A stretch of 64,000 nucleotides of DNA from Gloeophyllum trabeum ATCC 11539 (Eukaryota; Basidiomycota; Agaricomycetes; Gloeophyllales; Gloeophyllaceae): assembly GCF_000344685.1 (NCBI RefSeq), contig NW_006920428.1, positions 429,041 through 493,040 on the forward strand. The letters are read 5' to 3'. The notes below the pieces were generated by a model. That model was not told the origin of the DNA. It searched no databases and saw only the letters and a program-made list of their open reading frames with translations. The position numbers were made by a program, and so were the translations under genes. Position 1 is the stretch's first letter. Every line of letters begins with the position of its first letter. Below are positions 23,170 to 34,411 of the stretch, piece by piece.

Positions 23170-25756
23170 ATGTCGTCCCGCATTCCTCATGTGTCTGGGT
23201 CTTCCCCTGCCAAGCGTAATCCCACTGGATATTACCCATTCTCTGCTGCAAAGCCAACCGCTGATTCCATCAAGAAAGACCTCGTCTTGGAGATGCGTGG
23301 CAAATTCGTTGGTCCGCTGGGGATGGACGAATTTCTGAAGGAGTTCGCGCCGGTCAACAAGCCTTACGACCCCAACTCACACATTGGTGCTTTCGACTCC
23401 ATGAGGCAATGTGGCAGGCAAATCAAGGCAAAGGATGATGCGCAACGAGCAGACGCGATATCCGCCGCCCAGGAGACGATGAACCAGGTTGCAAAAGAAA
23501 AAGTCACGGCGACGGATGGAAACGAAGGTCAGGCGAAGAAGTCCACGAAGGAGGAGGAGATGTATGGGACGTTTGTACGTGGGCTACATGAATTACTCTT
23601 GTCCTGTTCTGATACCTCTGGCACACCTTTAGGCTTTCTGTGTTGCCGAGAAGAAATTGTGTCCTAGCTATACTTTTGTCCCTACACCGAACACATTCGA
23701 TGCGAAGGAAGCGAAGATACGCGGAGGCCGGAAGGTGGACATGGCCCTGTACCTCGATAGGGATGTGGAACGTGTCCGTGGTCCTCCAGCCAAACCCCGG
23801 TGGGACCGTATGGCGCTCTACGTCGAGTTCAAGAGTTACAGCAACTCTGTCACGTGCGATCCGTTTTACGTTCCTTCCTCAAAAGTGAATCAAGCTTTCG
23901 CGTCTCAGGACGACACTGCGGCGATCCAAGAGCGAAAGCTCGCTGCCGACCGGAGAAGCACAAGGGGGCAGCTGATCGCGTACGCTGCTGGAATGTTCGC
24001 TCGTCAGCAGCGCACGCATGGATTTTCCGTTGTTGTCCTGGGGGAATATGTCCGGATTATACGGTGGGACCGGGCTGGCGCGGTATATACGGAGAGGTTC
24101 AACTATGTTGAGTATCCTGAAAATCTCTGCAAGTTCCTTTGGAACTTTGCCCACCTGGATGACCAGCAGAAAGGGTATGATGAGAGTGCAGAGACAGTTG
24201 AGGAGGGTTCCCCTCTCCACGAGCTTATGATGAAGAAGATTGCAGAGGGGAGCAAGAAGGGTCCTAAAGATACGCAGCTCCCGGAACCTTATGAGCTGGA
24301 CCTTTTCAAGAAGTTGTGCGACCCGGAGTGGCCCAAGTGGAGGTTGCGGGTAGATGGTCCCGTTTCTCCTTGCTCAACAGTTTCGAGGGATGCCTTGTCC
24401 CCGACAAAGCCTCGTTACTTTCTTGTCGGCAAACCTCACTCCGCCGCACCTGGTATGACCGGCCGTTCGACTCGCGGCTATGTTGCTCTGGACGAGGAGA
24501 GCAATAGGCTGGTTTACCTGAAGGACTGCTGGCGCGTTGATATGCGAGACATGCTGACAGAGGGACAGGTCCTGAGAAGACTGAATCTTAACGCTGTGGA
24601 CCATGTTCCGACCTTGGTATGCGACGGGGACGTAGGCGAACAACGCACCGCCACTCAGAATTACCCGTCTAAAGACTCAGCACCACTGAGGGCCCATAGA
24701 CATTACCGAGTCGTTGTGGAGGAGATTGGTAGTCCTCTGGACGAATTCAAAAATGCAAGAGAGTTGATCGAGATTGTATATCACTGTCTGCTAGGTATGA
24801 GACTTCCCTGCATGATTCGAGCAGATATTATAACCTTATTTGATAGGTCATGCTGGCGCCTTTACGCGGGCTAAGATTCTCCACCGAGATATCAGTGCGG
24901 GCAACATCCTGATTGTTCGGAAGACAATCGATGACACTGGACGTGTTGCTTCACGAGGTTTACTAAATGATTGGGACTTATCAAAGAGTACGGTCGAAGG
25001 GAACGACCAACCGAGACGGCCGGAGCGTACCGTATGTCTCATTATTACCCATGTGCATAGGCCTTTCCCGGACTTATGATTATATCTTTCCAGGGTACAT
25101 GGCAGTTCATGTCAGGACGCCTCGCCAGCAATCTGTCAAAGCCACATTTGCTTCCAGATGACCTTGAGTCTGTCCTGCATGTCGTAATCTACGAGGCGAT
25201 ACGCTGCTTAGATCACAATTGCACGCAAGTAGGCCAATTCATGGAGAATTTCTTCGACAACTCGAAGAGAGAGGAGAACGTTGTTTGTGGAGGCAGCGAA
25301 AAGATTCTTTGCATATTGAGTGGTGTTCTCACCACTTTGACTGCCACCGGGGAGAGAGTGGAGTTCACGTTCATCAATGAGCACTTGCAGGGCCTTATCA
25401 AAACCCTCTTGGCGTGGTTGCAGGCCTATTATAATATCAATAAGGTTCGACCGCCCACACAGGAGGAGATGCCCAAGCACCAAGAACTGATCTACGTTGA
25501 AAAATCCGACGACGTAGAGGAGATTCCGAGCGACCTTTTGCAGGGTGCGAATCCCAATCCCGACAATGCTGATCTTGGTCTGGAAGCTTTGGACGAGCCT
25601 TCCGAGAGGTACAAAGTTCTGGCGAAAAAGCTCGAGACACACGCCGCGATTCTGCTCTTGTTTCAATCGTATGTCAAGAAATCATGGCCTCCGGTTGACA
25701 AGCGCCCAGACCAGCGAATTAGAGGAAGAACATTCCAGCCGCTTGCAGATCGATAG
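23170..25756 (+). CDS. FunK1-type fungal protein kinase, copy B (C-terminus cut by a transposon)
   Basis: Exons 23170-23574, 23633-24794, 24847-25031, 25094-25756; introns 52-62 nt at the same places as in paralogues; 804 aa predicted. The N-terminus MSSRIPHVSGSSP matches copy C. The kinase core is whole: VVVLGEYVRIIRWDRAGAVY, HRDISAGNILIV, GLLNDWDLSKS. Near the 3' end the coding sequence is damaged twice. There is a short deletion with frame change after DKRPDQ, and a family-1 MITE inserted at 25736-25926 whose TAG at 25754-25756 ends the ORF. Beyond the element the lost tail can still be read in another frame (VKVARSGTRASVSRG, 25936-25996). Kinase activity may remain; the conserved tail is gone. 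Confidence 0.75.
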
Positions 25757-25926
25757 ACCATCAATTCAGAAAACCACGTATAGTCGGAGTGCCAGGGACG
25801 TCGGAAGAAGGTAGAGAAGTCCAGATGGTCTGATTTCTGTCTCTCGGGGACTTGAAATTGCTTGTCCGACGTGGTCCGACTGTAAATGATTTTCAAAAGG
25901 TGGGCCCATCGATCTGCAAATGGCTG
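25736..25926 (+). mobile_element. Small TIR transposon (MITE), family 1, copy 2, inside FunK1 copy B
   Basis: 191 bp starting CAGCCGCTTGCAGATCGAT and ending ATCGATCTGCAAATGGCTG. Flanked by TC at 25734-25735 and 25927-25928. It is homologous along its whole length to the copies at 11914 and 33537. Removing it with one TC restores the reading of the FunK1 tail region across the site. Confidence 0.88.
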
Positions 25927-26468
25927 TCAGCTTCTGCCAGGCGCGTCAAAGTGGCGAGGAGCGGGACACGCGCCAGTGTCTCTCGTGGGTTCTGATGACA
26001 TTGTATGGCGAATGTGATTCAATTTCTCTTTTCATCGTGGTTTCTTTCTCGTTATACGCCAATGCTGTTTCTCTGCGCTGGTATGGTCGGCTCTGATACT
26101 GGTACCTGCGGAATGTATTCTTTCTCATCGCCTCTGCACTCTACTTGCATCTTCCGTCCCTGTGTTCAGATGACGGCCGATATATGATATGCTGGATTGT
26201 AAAAACGTCTGTTCACGGCGGTATCCCATACTCCCTATGCCCATCAAAAGTATCTGCCGTCGCAAACGACTCCATTTCAGGCGCATCGATGCCACATCTC
26301 TCTTCAACAAAGCATTCCAGCGCAGATACCTCGTCTCAAGTATCAACAAACCTCACCTCCGATATTTCTATGGCTGTCAACACTGCGTCCGGCCCTATCC
26401 TATTGAGTGTGCCTGGTGAAGTAACTCGGCCGGTCACAGAGGTCGGCGTGACCGCTCCTCGCCACGAC

Positions 26469-27893
26469 GTCCAGGCGACTGGGAGGTTCGCCCGCCGAAC
26501 GCGTTCGCGAACGTGTTCGGCGAATGTCTGGGCACGTGAGGGGATGCCACGCCACCTGAGCCTGGGGAATCGCCACACCGCAACTGTTATTGAGCGAGAA
26601 AGGCAATGGCGGCTATGCTTTCAATCCATAAAATACAGTTTGTTATGCACATATTATTGTACCATACCAGGGATATTGATGACGTGAATAGAGTAATTTC
26701 CATGAATTTCAAGTTGTCCATCACATTTTCAATGCAATGCCAGTAGTATTGACCATGGAAACTGTTAGGGGGAGGGCACGGAAGGGGCTTCAATGGGTTC
26801 GTGTGACCCCAATTGGACAGACAGCTTCGATTACTCACCACATTTTTTTTACAATAACCCAGCAATTTCAATCTCACAGACTGATACAATAAACTTACAA
26901 GTTAAAACCATCAGGCTATGCAGATTTTATCATAAGCAGAAGGGGTACGCGTCTGTGGCCGGTGGACAGAGCCCAAGAATCGAACAACGACGCCCACGNN
27001 NNNNNNNNNNNNNNNNNNNNNNNNNNNNNNNNNNNNNNNNNNNNNNNNNNNNNNNNNNNNNNNNNNNNNNNNNNNNNNNNNNNNNNNNNNNNNNNNNNNN
27101 NNNNNNNNNNNNNNNNNNNNNNNNNNNNNNNNNNNNNNNNNNNNNNNNNNNNNNNNNNNNNNNNNNNNNNNNNNNNNNNNNNNNNNNNNNNNNNNNNNNN
27201 NNNNNNNNNNNNNNNNNNNNNNNNNNNNNNNNNNNNNNNNNNNNNNNNNNNNNNNNNNNNNNNNNNNNNNNNNNNNNNNNNNNNNNNNNNNNNNNNNNNN
27301 NNNNNNNNNNNNNNNNNNNNNNNNNNNNNNTTCGGCGAATGTCTGGGCACGTGAGGGGATGCACGCCACTGAGCCTGGGGAATCGCCACACCGCAACTGT
27401 TATTGAGCGAGAAAGGCAATGGCGGCTATGCTTTCAATCCATAAAATACAGTTTGTTATGCACATATTATTGTACCATACCAGGGATATTGATGACGTGA
27501 ATAGAGTAATTTCCATGAATTTCAAGTTGTCCATCACATTTTCAATGCAATGCCAGTAGTATTGACCATGGAAACTGTTAGGGGGAGGGCACGGAAGGGG
27601 CTTCAATGGGTTCGTGTGACCCCAATTGGACAGACAGCTTCGATTACTCACCACATTTTTTTTACAATAACCCAGCAATTTCAATCTCACAGACTGATAC
27701 AATAAACTTACAAGTTAAAACCATCAGGCTATGCAGATTTTATCATAAGCAGAAGGGGTACGCGTCTGTGGCCGGTGGACAGAGCCACAGAATCGACACG
27801 CGCCCACGTGCACCGTGGTGTGGTTCTCACGTTCGCATTTGCAGTTCGCGAACGCGTTCGGCGGTGTGACCTCCCAGTGGGGTCGACTTTCTG
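26469..27893. mobile_element. Unclassified insertion with imperfect terminal inverted repeats, in an F-box gene
   Basis: Breaks the F-box gene between GVTAPRHD and DDDGQK. The ends are inverted copies of a GC-rich motif: left ACTGGGAGGTTCG plus CCGAACGCGTTCGCGAAC; right the reverse with GGTGTGACCTCCCAGT. The interior is AT-rich without domain-bearing ORFs and includes the assembly gap. The two halves next to the gap are near duplicates. Target duplication is unclear (CGAC is present at both joins, but the host sequence itself is GAC-repetitive). Confidence 0.6.
26999..27330. other. Assembly gap (332 N)
   Basis: Run of N. The sequence before it (26516-26998) and after it (27331-27810) is nearly identical, with small indels close to the gap edges, so a false duplication at the gap is likely. 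Confidence 0.97.
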
Positions 27894-29711
27894 CGACGAC
27901 GACGGCCAAAAACTAGTAACGGCGACGTCTATGACTCAGGCCAACTCCATCAGCAGGAACCCAAAATTCCTAGAGTCTACAGAGGACGCCACAACGTGCC
28001 AAGCCACAATGCACGTTGCTGTGGCTAGCCCTCGCAACACCGACAGCAACGAACACATACATGCATCTAAGGATGCCGAGGACAACAAAATCACTACGGT
28101 CAAGCCGGCGTCAAAGGACAAGCCAGCGTCAAAGGACGAGCCACCTGTCAAAGCGAGGAAGCCTCTGTCGTCCGCGACGAACACGGTTGCGCACGACGCG
28201 TCTGGCCACACTGTACGCCCGCAGCCACGCAAGGCACGGAAGACCGGGAAAACAGACAACGTCGAGGCCACAGGCACTAAGGAAGGCTCGCTCTCGGCGC
28301 GGCATACAACTGGAGTAGAGAGCCTCCCATCAGAGATTCTCTGCGAGATCTTCGGGCTGGCTATCGCCGACGCCTCGGCGACGTGGGCGTCAAGCTGAAA
28401 GTGTTACGAAGAGGTTCAGCTGTTGATGAGGGTTTGCGAGCGGTGGAAAGATATCATAATGGGGAATGGGACCTTCTGGAGCAACGTGGTCGTCAGCGGT
28501 GTGACGCCAGACTTGGTAGCGGAGATTATTCGTCGCAGCGGCAAGTCGACGCCTCTTTCTATCCGAGGAAATTTGGTGACCGACAGGGACGCTGACTTAA
28601 AGAAGATCGAATATATACTCCGGGAGTCGAACCGGATCCGGCTGCTGGACTTGGAGATCTCGACGGGGAACTTACGGAAGTTGGGCGCTGGCGAGGGCAT
28701 GCCGAAGCTTGAGGAACTCAGGTTGACCAGGATCGTAGGCTCCGGGGAAGGAGGAGACGATGACCTGCTTGAGCTCGGTGGCCTCCAGAGCACGCGCCTG
28801 AAGAAGATCAGTCTGTGCTACGTACTCTCGACGCTGTTCCGAGTCTTCGGTCGCTCGAGGTCTTGTCAAGCATAGATGCTCGACCTGTTTCACCTCATCC
28901 CGTGATATCTCTGACGAAGTTGGAACGCATAGCGGTGGATCCAATAGAAGTCGAGGACGTTCGGTTCCTTGGCTACATCCGCACTCCACGGCTCACACAA
29001 GCTAATTTCTCGATCCTCTCCAAAGATGACGAGACTGTACTTTTGGGAATTGTTGATCTCGTTGCGCCGATAGTTAACCAGGCTGTAAAGGACAACAGTC
29101 TCCATGCCTGCCGGTTCCGCGCTCGCGATAAATATTCTCTGGAGTTGGACTTTGCGCGAAAGATGGGCGACTTCGACAGATCTCCAAACACCCCGATCAT
29201 CCACCTGGAGTTCGACAACATGCAGTTGAAAGAGAACTTCCTGCCAACAATCAAGGATTACCTTGGCGAGTCTTTGAGTGCGGTCCGTGATCTCAAGGTC
29301 GTCGACGGCGAGTACACGACTGGGACCCGCAATGACTGGACGGCATTATTCGAGCAGATGCCTGAGGTGCGGACCCTCCGATTGCATGATCGCAGCGCCA
29401 GAGTGGTCCCATCAGACTTCCTGGGAGCGCGAGACGTACCTGCTCTACTTCCGAAGCTGGAATCCATGATTATGAGGGGCAGTACCAGGCGGCGGTTGCT
29501 GAGATTATTTAAGCACCGCGACAACGCACGACAACTAAAATATCTCACTATTTCTGATGTAGCCGATGTCACTCGGGGTGACTTAGACTCACTGGCCCAC
29601 ATCGCCCACAACATCTCATCGGACGGCGTGGACATCAAGCTACAGGTTCGCGAAGAGCATTCGAGAGAGGGAGGTGGAATGAGCGAAAAAGAGGGCAAAC
29701 AGCTGTGCTAG

Positions 29712-30379
29712 GATTTTGCTTTGGAAATCAGTGGTCGGGCGAAGGCAGATGAGTGGACAGAAGACGTACAATAGAGTATCAACGCAGGACAACTAGCGCA
29801 CTGAATTCAAGCCGCTCTGCTCAATTTCATTAAATCGTATACCGTTACCTGTCCCATGAGTCCTCACCGGTCTACGTACTGGTAGAGAGTACTGCGCAGA
29901 ATGCGAAGTCCGATGTTGTGAAGGACTGATAGTTATCGCAATCGCTGGAACGGGGTTCGGGCCGGCTTGCCTCTTTAGCTTGCTGATTTCGCAGGCAGGC
30001 GCACCGCTGGTCTACGCGTGTTGGTGGCTGATAATAACGTCTATGAGGATTAAGATGTACGTTCCATTATACCCTCTCCGCAGTCACCAGCATCTGTATT
30101 GTATAATCATTGAAACGGTCAATGCCGTCCTGGGCAGCTAGCTGCAATGAGATTTCCGTGAAGTGCTTGTTCAAGGTCCATTGACAGGCATGTCAATTAG
30201 GGCTTTCTGACCAAGCAATAGCCTTCTCAAACACTTACACACGAGCCTTGCAGACCAAGATAGAGAAAAATAGAGAGCAGTGAGTGCCTGTAACCCTAAC
30301 CAATCTAGGAAGGTGCGTTGGCATTCACGTGACCAACGCGTCTCATTGTCACTGTCCCCGGGACGCTTCCCTTCGACCC
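29712..30379. other. Cassette spacer with remnant of the membrane-protein gene and RAP1 promoter 2
   Basis: 29990-30130 matches 60700-60840 (reverse) and 19045-19160: CTGGTCTACGCG, then TGGTGGCTGATAATAACG. It is a 3' fragment of the membrane-protein unit. Farther on lie a telomere-like box (30291-30301) and CACGTG (30326-30331). Confidence 0.6.
30291..30301. promoter_or_regulatory. Telomere-repeat box (TAACCCTAACC) before RAP1 pseudogene 2
   Basis: Same 11-mer as at 19342 and 60504, in the same promoter position and followed by CACGTG at 30326-30331. Confidence 0.6.
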
Positions 30380-32687
30380 GACCATGATCGTGTTCGGCGT
30401 CCGCTCATCGGAACAACAGTCCCGCGGACGATGTAGACGACCAGCTCGAGGAAAGGAACACCAATCATGTCGGAGTCGACTATCTTCTGTTCCCAACGCC
30501 AGACGCACGGCGGGCACGTCTGCCGCGAACCCGAGGACGCGGACGTGCTCCTCTGCGCACCCGAGCGCGTAGGTTTCCTCGAGAAGTATAACTGAATGCA
30601 GACGAAACTTGAGGTGGAGGATGCGGGCTTTGTAGATGTGTGCATAGGGAGGAGGTACGCGCCGCCGGTGAGGAAGGGGATGGGTGGTCCGCAGCCTGGA
30701 CATGAGTGCCTGGGCCTATTGAATTCTGTTAGTTTTCTTCTGGGATCTGAACGCACGCTGTGGGTTGACGACGGCATGGTAGGAGGGTGCAACTCTCTGG
30801 CGTGGATAAAGCGAACCTCGTTCGATACCTCACGCAAGTCTTCGACGAGAAGCAGGGCGGACAGCAGGTGCGGGTGATCTACGAGCGGCTTATTAGATAG
30901 GTTTGTTTCCATTTCATCTCCTTATCCATCGTCTCTCAAACTTTATGCACAGGCGGATCTGCACACCGCGTATGCATGGGCGAAGCACACAATTGGATGC
31001 CTTGGAACGGCATTACAAGGCGCATCAGGAGTGGTTCGATGAGAATAATCACGACAGTCGTGGGTCTCCGCCCTCTGCGCAATGACGGCAAGGGCCAGTA
31101 TGAGCTCGACAGGCGGTGTAAGCAGGGGAGAGTGTTCATCTCCGATTTGGAAGGTACGGATGACGAGGATGGTGAGGAGCAGGGAGAGTAAGAAGGACAA
31201 GGGGAGGAGGAAGAGATGGTGGAAAGCCAGGTAAGACAGAGGAAACCAAGATACGAGGATGAGGAGCGCGAAAGATGTACCCGCCCCCTGCGAAGAGAAT
31301 GCGGCAGGCGAGTCAGAGCGTCACTTCGCGCGTTGAGGGTGCACGCGGTCCACCGGAGCGGAGTGAGGGCAAGGGCAAGGGAAAGCCCAGACCAGACGAG
31401 TGAACATGGCCTGCCTACTTTATTTGTACTCTGCTTACCGTGTCATAGGGAAGTGACGATGAAGTGCCTATGCACGGCAATGACATCTTCAACCCGATCG
31501 GGTAGTACGACCCCACGGAGGACCTCCCACCCGCGACCCTCCGGTACCCAACGCTCACCTGCGCCCCCTCCCGGCGTTGGCATGAGCTCGTAGGCTACGG
31601 TCGTCGGGCCGTTAACTACCCAGCTGCGTGGCGAGTGGTTGAGGGCTAAGGCACCTCCTGGTATTCAGCCTGTCGGGCGTAGTCAGTTGGCGAGGTCGGG
31701 CGTAGGCAGTTGGCGAGGAGGTCGGCTCCGTACCGGCTGCAGAGCGTAGTCCCATCCCCAAGTCCGGGCTGCGAATATTATCAAGCGTGGCCTTCGTCGC
31801 CTGCACGGGCTTACACGGCGTCCGCTCCAGCCTCTTTCGCAACCCGGGCCCTCGTCACAGGCGGCGGGCAATTTCTCAAGCCCTCCCCGGGCTCCGTCGT
31901 TGCCCGGCTCGAGGCACTTGCCGTGCGCCCCCCCCCCCACATTCTCTAGCCGCTCCCGACGGGGGAGAGCAGCTCCTCCAAATTATCCGCAAGCTCCTCG
32001 TTGGTGAGATCCATGATACTCCCGCGTCCGCCCGACCGCCGCACCAAATCCGAATCGTCTCCAAGTCGTCGGAGTCGAGCGGGTGCCTAATGACGCTGCG
32101 GAGCTGGCTAGATCTCGGCTGTTAGTCCTTCCTGTCTTCATGAAGCAGCCGCTCCCATGCAGAGCTCTCCCCCGACTCCGCGGCCGACGGCGTTCTCCAC
32201 TTCTCCTCCTGGGTCTCGCAAATCGACCCTCGGGAGCGTGCGCTCGCACCAGCCCGCGGGGCACTGCTCGCCTCCTCGGGGCGCTCTTCCTCGATTGGTA
32301 TCATGTCCTCATCGGACGACGCCTCTTGGATATCGGCCAGTTCAGCTAGGCGCGAACGAGTAGCAGGTCCACCCCGAATAACTGCCTTTGATTATTTTCG
32401 CTGCACAGACGCACGCGTGGACGAAACGTGACCGAGCAAGGGTACTCCACGCAGGTCCGGCCTATGTCACCTGCGAGGGCGCCTTCTTCGCTGCGCGCCT
32501 TGCCCTGGGTCCAGGAGCGGGCGCGACTTCTTCCACCTCAGGGCCTTCACGCTCTGTCGGCGAGACAACATTGACATCCTCCTCAGCCTCCTCGGGCGGC
32601 CGAGCATCTTCGTCAGCTGGGGAACCTCCTACATTCTCTTCTGCTTCGTCGGGTTAGCCCCGCCGAGGAGTTTGCGAAGAGGGTATG
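30380..32687 (+). pseudogene. RAP1-like telomere protein, pseudogene copy 2 with internal inversion
   Basis: Strongly degraded. Most of the first BRCT exon is missing. The second exon survives in part (GACGCGGACGTGCTCCTCTG at about 30537-30556; later VEDAGFVDVCIGRRYAPPVR). Myb pieces are present (VDKANLVRYLTQVFDEKQGG, VIYERLI, then a TAG). The C-terminal region from about 31781 to 32655 lies on the minus strand: there one reads DEAEENVGGSPADEDARPPE, ASARSRGSICETQEE and SAWERLLHEDRKD in reverse order. The last codons (AEEFAKRV and stop, about 32661-32687) are back on the plus strand. A simple inversion of about 0.88 kb inside an already decaying gene explains this. Confidence 0.85.
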
Positions 32688-33148
32688 AGTGTGGATTGTG
32701 GTTTGAGGTTTTCTGTCTTCTTTTACCTTAATCTGAGAAGTGCTACACATGTCTAATTCTAGTCGTATATGCCTTATGTCGTAGTGATAAGGGAGTTTGG
32801 GAACGTATATGACCTTCCAGAGCTCCAGCATTGGACTGTACGTGGTATGTCTCTCTTCAGGTAAAGACTGCCGCGCATGCTTGGCGGCTCGCAATGTGGA
32901 GCAATAGTGCCACCAGCTCCTGGCGGCGATGCACCTTCCCCGGCCCCCGTCCTACCCAGCCAAGTATCAGCCACACTCATGCTGTCTTCGTCATATATAT
33001 TAGACCGTGGGCGGGAGAGACGCAGAGGACGTCGCATGCAGAGGTGCCGAAATCCTCCCGCAGGGTTTTCCCTTTCATACTGAGTTCGGGCCGCTATCAC
33101 CTATCGCTAACCTCATGTCGTGGTTCCAGAGCAGTGGGTACCATCTTT

Positions 33149-33433
33149 CACTGGGTACATCACCCATATTGAGCATGCAGAAAACTGTGAAATTAACGGG
33201 TCAAAGGTCAAACTTTTTTCATGATTGTCCATTGCACAATCAGTGAACCGAATTAGAATAATACTACTTTTGAGTGTGCAAAAATCTGATTGTGACACAG
33301 GATATGTTCTTTGTTCAGCACTATTCATTGAACTTTCATATGTTTTGCAAGGCAACACTATGAACAAAATTTGACCTTTGACCAGTTTCATTCACACTTT
33401 CTCAGTGGCTCAATATGGGAATTGCACCCAGTG
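33149..33433 (-). mobile_element. CACTG-ended non-autonomous transposon, copy 1
   Basis: 285 bp starting CACTGGGTACATCACCC and ending GGGAATTGCACCCAGTG. The terminal inverted repeats are about 45 nt, with ATATTGAG shared by both ends. A TTT duplication flanks it (33146-33148, 33434-33436). It is about 99% identical to the inverted copy at 61948-62232. Homologous spacers at 22380 and 57270 lack it. The ends and 3-bp duplication fit the CACTA (EnSpm) superfamily. No coding capacity. Confidence 0.88.
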
Positions 33434-33536
33434 TTTTCATCTCCATGATCCTGAGTCATTCCGGGCCAAAGGGCGTGGCAATACATCAGGAAAAAAGGCT
33501 CCGGGCTGTACGGTACTGATCCCCATGCCCGCTTCA

Positions 33537-33741
33537 CAGCCGTTTACAGATTGATGGGCCCACTTTTCAAAAATCATTTATAGTCGGACCACGTCGGACA
33601 AGCAATTTTAAGTCCCTGAGATACGGAGATCAGACCATCAGGACTTCCCTACCTTCTTCCGACGTCCCTGGGACGCACTCCGACCCACTCCGACTATACG
33701 CGATTTTCTGGATTGGTGGTCCATCGATCTGCAAACGGCTG
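33537..33741 (-). mobile_element. Small TIR transposon (MITE), family 1, copy 3
   Basis: 205 bp in the opposite orientation to copies 1 and 2, with CAGCCG...CGGCTG ends. Flanked by CA at 33535-33536 and 33742-33743. The interior is the reverse complement of copy 1. Confidence 0.85.
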
Positions 33742-34361
33742 CAAAAGAAGTCCTGATTAATGATTCATCCTTGTCGCGCTGATTGAACACCTAACATGGC
33801 GAAGCGCTGTTAAGATGGCCACAAACGAAGAAGTAGTCTTTTCCAGATATATAAGTCTACATTTTCATAGTACCCGTATACCGATCTCGGCGTGTTAGAC
33901 AGAAGCCCAGAGCGGTTACCTTTGCTCAAGCAGGATATTTGGGCGTGTCTATTGTTCTTTGAGGAGATGAATCGCATCGGGGATATGTGGCCAAACCCAT
34001 CCTGATGTGTATGACGGGGTCCAGGTGTGGCTTGAGCCCAGACCATCAGGAAGCCGCCACGTGACAGCGCGCGCGTCCGACATCGAAGTCATGACGGTCA
34101 CACTCTTGCTTCCTTCAACTTGTGGCCACATCAGTGAACACCCATTCGTCGTGGTCACCGATATATACTAGGTATGCTCTGTTTGGTATCTCCGTTTGTG
34201 GATACAGGGCCGACAGCGTCTTCATCTTCAGATCTGGAGAGAACTACAGAAGCCAGTCAGGCGTGGCTCAGTATTGTGACTCACACACGCGAAGAAGAAA
34301 GCACATCTAGCCTATCAACGGATTGATTACCGGAACCCTCCGCTGGCCACAACCTTGGGTC

Positions 34362-34370
34362 TATAAAAGG
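34362..34370 (+). promoter_or_regulatory. TATA box of FunK1 copy C
   Basis: TATAAAAGG, 42 bp before the ATG at 34412, matching the FunK1 copy B promoter. Confidence 0.65.
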
Positions 34371-34411
34371 GAGACCCATTCGTCCTGGTCGGTAAGCTCT
34401 CCCCTTTCACC

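Larger units (their letters stand above)
26370..29711 (+). pseudogene. F-box / LRR-like protein, interrupted pseudogene
   Basis: Homologue of the intact F-box genes at 9221 and 37605. The 5' piece (26370-26468) encodes MAVNTASGPILLSVPGEV and reaches GVTAPRHD. About 1.4 kb of foreign DNA including the N-gap follows (26469-27893). The gene then resumes with the next residues (DDDGQKLVTATS). Further damage: CGA to TGA stop after ADASATWASS (28396-28398), and a deletion of roughly 120 nt with frame change near 28820-28830 that removes the VSFKSYEPLLSDAATDL region. The last part (28815-29711) is open and encodes the leucine-rich half. It is not functional as a full-length F-box protein. Confidence 0.85.
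32688..34411. other. Cassette spacer with two small transposons
   Basis: Homologous to 21955-23169 and to 56565-57858 (reverse). It contains a 285 bp CACTG-ended element (33149-33433) and a family-1 MITE (33537-33741), then the FunK1 copy C promoter. No gene. Confidence 0.65.

Noticed and set aside
26145..26687. Independent 180-aa gene at the F-box leader
   Set aside because: It is the leader and first codons of the F-box gene read on into inserted DNA.
26587..27702. Twin 100-aa minus-strand ORFs (26587-26889 and 27400-27702)
   Set aside because: Identical copies produced by the duplication around the N-gap inside the inserted element; AT-rich, no domain, no start context.
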